Source: Aselliscus stoliczkanus (Eukaryota > Chordata > Mammalia > Chiroptera > Hipposideridae). From it: DNA of 64,000 bases. A program made the translations under genes and the position numbers. The DNA is taken from contig CM066740.1 in assembly GCA_033961575.1 (NCBI GenBank), positions 90,317,117 to 90,381,116 on the forward strand, read 5' to 3'. Numbering within the stretch: the stretch's first letter is position 1; each line of letters starts with the position of its first letter. The notes under the pieces were generated by a model, which was not told the DNA's origin, made no database searches, and worked only from the letters and a program-made list of their open reading frames with translations. Below, one piece after another: positions 60,901 through 64,000 of this stretch.

Positions 60901-60940
60901 GTCTACCGCTGAAAGAACAGGTCTACCGCTGAAAGAACAG
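60901..60940. repeat. Perfect 20-bp tandem duplication
   Basis: GTCTACCGCTGAAAGAACAG occurs twice, back to back, without mismatch. Confidence 0.97.
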
Positions 60941-61383
60941 GGACCAGACGGTGTAAAACCTTGCAGAGCACGGAAGGACTAGGCACAGGGAGCCTGGGAA
61001 CTCTTGAAATAATCCCAACACACCTGCTACAATGGGACAGAGAATGAGAAATTAATTCAAGAGCTCTTATGGAGGCAGAACTTACTTTTAATCTTTGCTT
61101 TGTGGTTCTTCATAATTATGAACACTCACTGTTAACGAAACTGAAACACACATGGCTTAGCTGGCTCGGTCACCTAATCCTCCAAACCAAGGTTCTGCTC
61201 TTTTGAAGTTTCTCTCTCCACTATCCTGACTATTGCTAAGTTATTATTTTTGGCACAACTGGCTTTATTTCAAACTTGTCTCATCTGGTGCATATATATC
61301 TCAAAATATCAGTTGTCTGCACTGTGGTCCTTATTCCTCAAAAAAGAAATTTGTAATTTTTGCCTTGCCTTTATTATTATTTC

Positions 61384-61818
61384 TTTTTTTTTTTTTAATA
61401 AAGATTTTATTGGGGAATTGGGGGAGGGGAACAGCGTTGCGGAATCGGGGAAGGGGAACAGACAAGTTGCTGTCCTTTTGTCCTTCAGTCTAGTTGCGGA
61501 GGACGTTGCTTCACTGGCCCATGTTGGTATCGTCATTGCGCTCTTCCTGGATGAGGCAGATCGGTCGCCGGCCTCTGGATGGTCACTCACCGCGGCTATT
61601 GGCAGCTCACGCTGGCTGCCGGCCACTCACTGTAGCCTATGGCAGCCCACTGCAGCAGGGGCTGCAGCCTACACTGTCGCCGGGGCTCGCACAGCCCAGC
61701 TCCAGGTGGAGCTGTTGTTAGCTGTGGAGGACAGTGTCACTGGCCCTCATGTGGGATCCGAACCGGGACCACTGGCGTCCCAAACCAGCTCTTAACCAAT
61801 GTGCCACTCGGCCGGCCC
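61384..61818 (-). mobile_element. Long tRNA-headed SINE
   Basis: Complete reverse copy with AATAAAGATTTTATTGGGGA after the T run and head end GTGCCACTCGGCCGGCCC. Target duplication TTATTATTATTTCT. It produces a 181-codon open frame that is purely repeat-derived. Confidence 0.92.
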
Positions 61819-62061
61819 TTATTATTATTATTTCTAGTCTTGGCTTTGGCACCAATAAGACATGCTTTTTTACTTTCACCAATCATCAGAATTCTTTTCC
61901 TTTTGGGCAATGGACCAATTACCAACATCATGTCATTTTCAAATTTCCCATACTTTAGTCATGTCTGTACCGCTGTGCACTGGCTTCTGGTATGTGACTG
62001 TTCTGACTAATCAAACGCAGAGTTTTGGGTTTTTTTCTGAATACAAAAGATAATGGTTGTA

Positions 62062-62178
62062 GGGCCAGCCGAGTGGTGTGGTTGTTAAGCGCTGGCTTGG
62101 GAAGCCAGCGGCCCCGGTTCGGGCCCCACATATGAGGACCAGTGACACTGCCCTCAAAAAAAAAAAAAAAAAAAAAAA
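62062..62178 (+). mobile_element. Short tRNA-derived SINE
   Basis: Head GGGCCAGCCGAGTGGTGTGG, B box CGGTTCGGGCCCCAC, tail of about 22 A. Target duplication AAGATAATGGTTGTA. The long pure A tail suggests a recent insertion. Confidence 0.94.
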
Positions 62179-62819
62179 GATAATGGTTGTACCTATCAAA
62201 CCTATATCAGCTTCCAATTTCCACATTCAAATAGCAAAATAGATACATACAGTTTGTATTTCCATATTGCATTCACATGTTTCCAGTTTGGATTTTTAAT
62301 AGAACTTTGAAGTCTAATTACAAATGACAACATAAAGATTATTTAGTTTAATCTTCCTTTGGTTTTTCTACCTTCTTTTTTCCTTTGTATTCCTTAACTT
62401 TCGTTTTGGTTTTGATTTACCTTGTTGCAAAGAAATTTGAAGTAAAATAATACCACTAACTTTGAGATAATTTTCCATCAAAAATCCAATGTTCCATATT
62501 AATCTTATAAATTAAAACAAATTTGAGTAAATAACATAGAAGACATCTACTTAAAGCCACATCAGAGTAAGAAGGTTCAAAATTACCCTTTGGCTATACA
62601 CAACTAGAAAACCACACAAAACAGAAGAAACCACCCTTAGCAGACACTGGTCCACAGGCAGGGCGGGATGGGACTGTAATCTCTGAAAAAAAAGGAGCAA
62701 ACAAAGTGAACCCTAGCATTACAAAGGCTTTCTGCATGGAGTTAATATACAAACTGTAGCAGACGAACTCATAAACTGGCATTTGTGCAGAGAAGGGGAC
62801 ACAGAAATCCTCAGTCCAG

Positions 62820-64000
62820 GAGGCTGGAAATTACCGGACAGAGTACGTGAGAGGAGGCAGCTGTGCAGGAAAAGGGCTCCAGAAACCTGCACAGATACCC
62901 CATCTGGGTAACTGTGGTGTAACACCCTGTAAGGCTGGACAAGAACAAGTTCCAAAGAAAAAAACAATTACAGAAGACCTGCAACACAAACAACTCGCAG
63001 AGCTTAGAGAGCAGGGAGCAAACCGCGTTCCCTCTCGCCAGAGCCTCAAGACCTCACTGCGACATCACACATTCAGTAGAGAGCAGAGCAGAGCAAACCT
63101 CTAGGAGCAGGCCTAAACGAAGCCCAGAACAAATGCTATTCCAGACCATCCCCAAAAGAGCTGACAAGTAAGGCTCACTCAAAACCATCCACAGCTAACT
63201 TAATTACCAGGCCAAAAAAAAAAAAGCTCAACACTTGTTAGAGCACTATGAAAAAAATCTAGGGCTGGCCGAGTGGCTTGTTGGTTAAGAGTTCGCTTGG
63301 GACGCCAGCTCTGAGCAGCAGGGACCAGTTCGGATCACACACGAGGACCAGTGATGTGGCGCCCTCTACAGCTAAGATGGTGAACAACAGCTCCACCTGG
63401 AGCTGGGCTGCTGTGTCGCAGGAGATGGTGTAGGCTGCAGCCCCTGCTGCACTGGGCTGCCGTAAGTAACAGTGAGCAGCCGGCAGCCAGTGTGAGCTGC
63501 TATAAGCCACCATGAGCTGCAGTGGAAAAGCGCAATGATCACAATACCAACTAGGGCCAGTGAAATCCTCCGCAACTAGACTGAAGAACAAAAGGACAGC
63601 AACTTGTCTGTTCCCCTTCCCCGATTCCCCAATGCTGTTCCCCTCCCCCAATTCCCCAGTAAAATCTTTAAAACAAAATCTATCTCTCAACAACAAAATC
63701 ACAATGTGGGAACCCAATAAAAATGTACGAGGTATACAAAGAAACAGGGAAATGTGAGTCATAAACAGGAGAAAAATCAAGCAGCAGACACAGAAAACAG
63801 CAGAGATGATAAAGGGACAAGACTAGACATTAAACCAGCTATTATCAATAGGCCTCATATGCTCCAGAATGGAAAACAAGTGTGAGGAGAGAAAGGGAAG
63901 ATACTAAAAACTAAGCAAAAGGGAACTCACAGAGGCAGCATTACAAAATAACAGCAAATGGAAATTTCATTTTGAAAGATTAACATCTGATTAGAAATGG
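62820..64000 (+). mobile_element. LINE-1/HAL1-like 5' and ORF1 region, runs off the window
   Basis: A-rich sequence with L1/HAL1 5' phrases such as CATCCACAGCTAACTTAATT and CAAATGGAAATTTCATTTTG; continues past 64000. The long SINE at 63262 lies inside it. Low certainty about subfamily. Confidence 0.45.
63262..63674 (+). mobile_element. Long tRNA-headed SINE, variant subfamily
   Basis: Forward copy starting GGGCTGGCCGAGTGGCTTGT. After GCCCTCTACAGCTAA it has GATGGTGAACAACAGCTCCA, the extra segment shared with the copy at 14119, and it lacks part of the central body. Tail TAAAATCTTTAAAAC; edges carry AAAATCTA-like repeats. Confidence 0.88.

Larger units (their letters stand above)
1..64000 (-). 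other. KMT2C: KMT2C (MLL3) locus, 5' part: exons 2 to 7 and their introns
   Basis: Six minus-strand exons encode consecutive segments of KMT2C, a very large nuclear H3K4 mono-methyltransferase that acts at enhancers in the MLL3/4 (COMPASS-like) complex. Joined lengths are 89, 139, 201, 146, 110 and 163 bases. Splitting codons at the borders gives phases that agree at every junction (G+AA, AG+C, AA+A, G+GC, then phase 0), with no stop codon across 848 bases. By comparison with the human protein recalled from memory, this covers roughly residues 54 to 337 of about 4,900. The catalytic SET domain, later PHD fingers, HMG box and FYRN/FYRC regions are not here. The transcription start and exon 1 with the AT-hook must lie beyond 64000; exon 8 lies before position 1. 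Confidence 0.96.
58874..64000 (-). other. KMT2C: KMT2C intron 1, 3' part
   Basis: No coding exon was recognised. The stretch next to exon 2 (58874-61380) is AT-rich with faint LINE-like phrases around 59860-60750 that I cannot assign firmly. From 61384 it holds a long SINE, a short SINE, and LINE/HAL1-like sequence to the window edge carrying another long SINE. Between 62230 and 62810 I see nothing identifiable. No CpG island or promoter is visible, so exon 1 is further away. Confidence 0.85.

Noticed and set aside
61250..61795. 181-codon open frame on the plus strand
   Set aside because: It lies almost wholly inside a reverse long SINE; similar frames recur at 6431, 14154, 37199, 42783 and 63259 over the same repeat.
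58874..64000. KMT2C exon 1 or its promoter CpG island
   Set aside because: No AT-hook coding sequence or CpG-rich start region is visible; intron 1 must continue past the window.

Overview
This window is vertebrate nuclear DNA from a mammal, almost certainly a bat. Six short exons lie on the minus strand inside 64 kb of intron and repeat sequence. Together they encode an uninterrupted 848-base stretch of KMT2C (MLL3), the histone H3K4 methyltransferase of the COMPASS-like MLL3/4 complex. Every exon has AG/GT borders and the codon phases match across all five internal junctions, so this is the working gene and not a retrocopy. The bat assignment rests on the repeats. There are about 28 copies of tRNA-derived SINEs of the kind known from horseshoe bats and their relatives (Rhin-type), one SINE resembling the bat VES family, and a mariner. 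A rhinolophoid bat is my best guess, and it is an inference.

Layout, in gene order from high to low coordinate: partial intron 1 (58874-64000); exon 2 (58785-58873); intron 2 (40656-58784, 18.1 kb); exon 3 (40517-40655); intron 3 (33610-40516, 6.9 kb); exon 4 (33409-33609); intron 4 (30208-33408, 3.2 kb); exon 5 (30062-30207); intron 5 (28888-30061, 1.2 kb); exon 6 (28778-28887); intron 6 (2805-28777, 26 kb); exon 7 (2642-2804); partial intron 7 (1-2641). Exon 1, the promoter CpG island and exon 8 onward lie outside. The encoded stretch runs from just after the N-terminal AT-hook to the end of the first extended PHD module. Exon numbers follow the human gene from memory.

The introns hold: three SINE types (a short tRNA type, a related 400-450 bp type ending in AATAAA, and a second tRNA type with an inverted GAGCTCGCTC motif); many LINE-1/HAL1-like fragments; MIR relics; a MaLR-like LTR relic; a MER5A-like element; a nested hAT-Charlie element with decayed transposase; a 1,275-bp mariner with both ends and its TA target site but a dead transposase; two copies of a TA-flanked MITE; two Tigger-like relics; a 16-copy, 23-bp minisatellite; a GA/CAGA microsatellite; and two CpG-dense patches, one covering exon 3.

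I found no unknown gene system. The items most worth checking are the GC-biased divergence of exon 3, the long AATAAA-tailed SINE and its relation to the short one, the MITE pair, the minisatellite, and a sense-oriented SINE about 30 bp past the exon 2 splice donor. Repeat family names are from recognition only; no database was searched.
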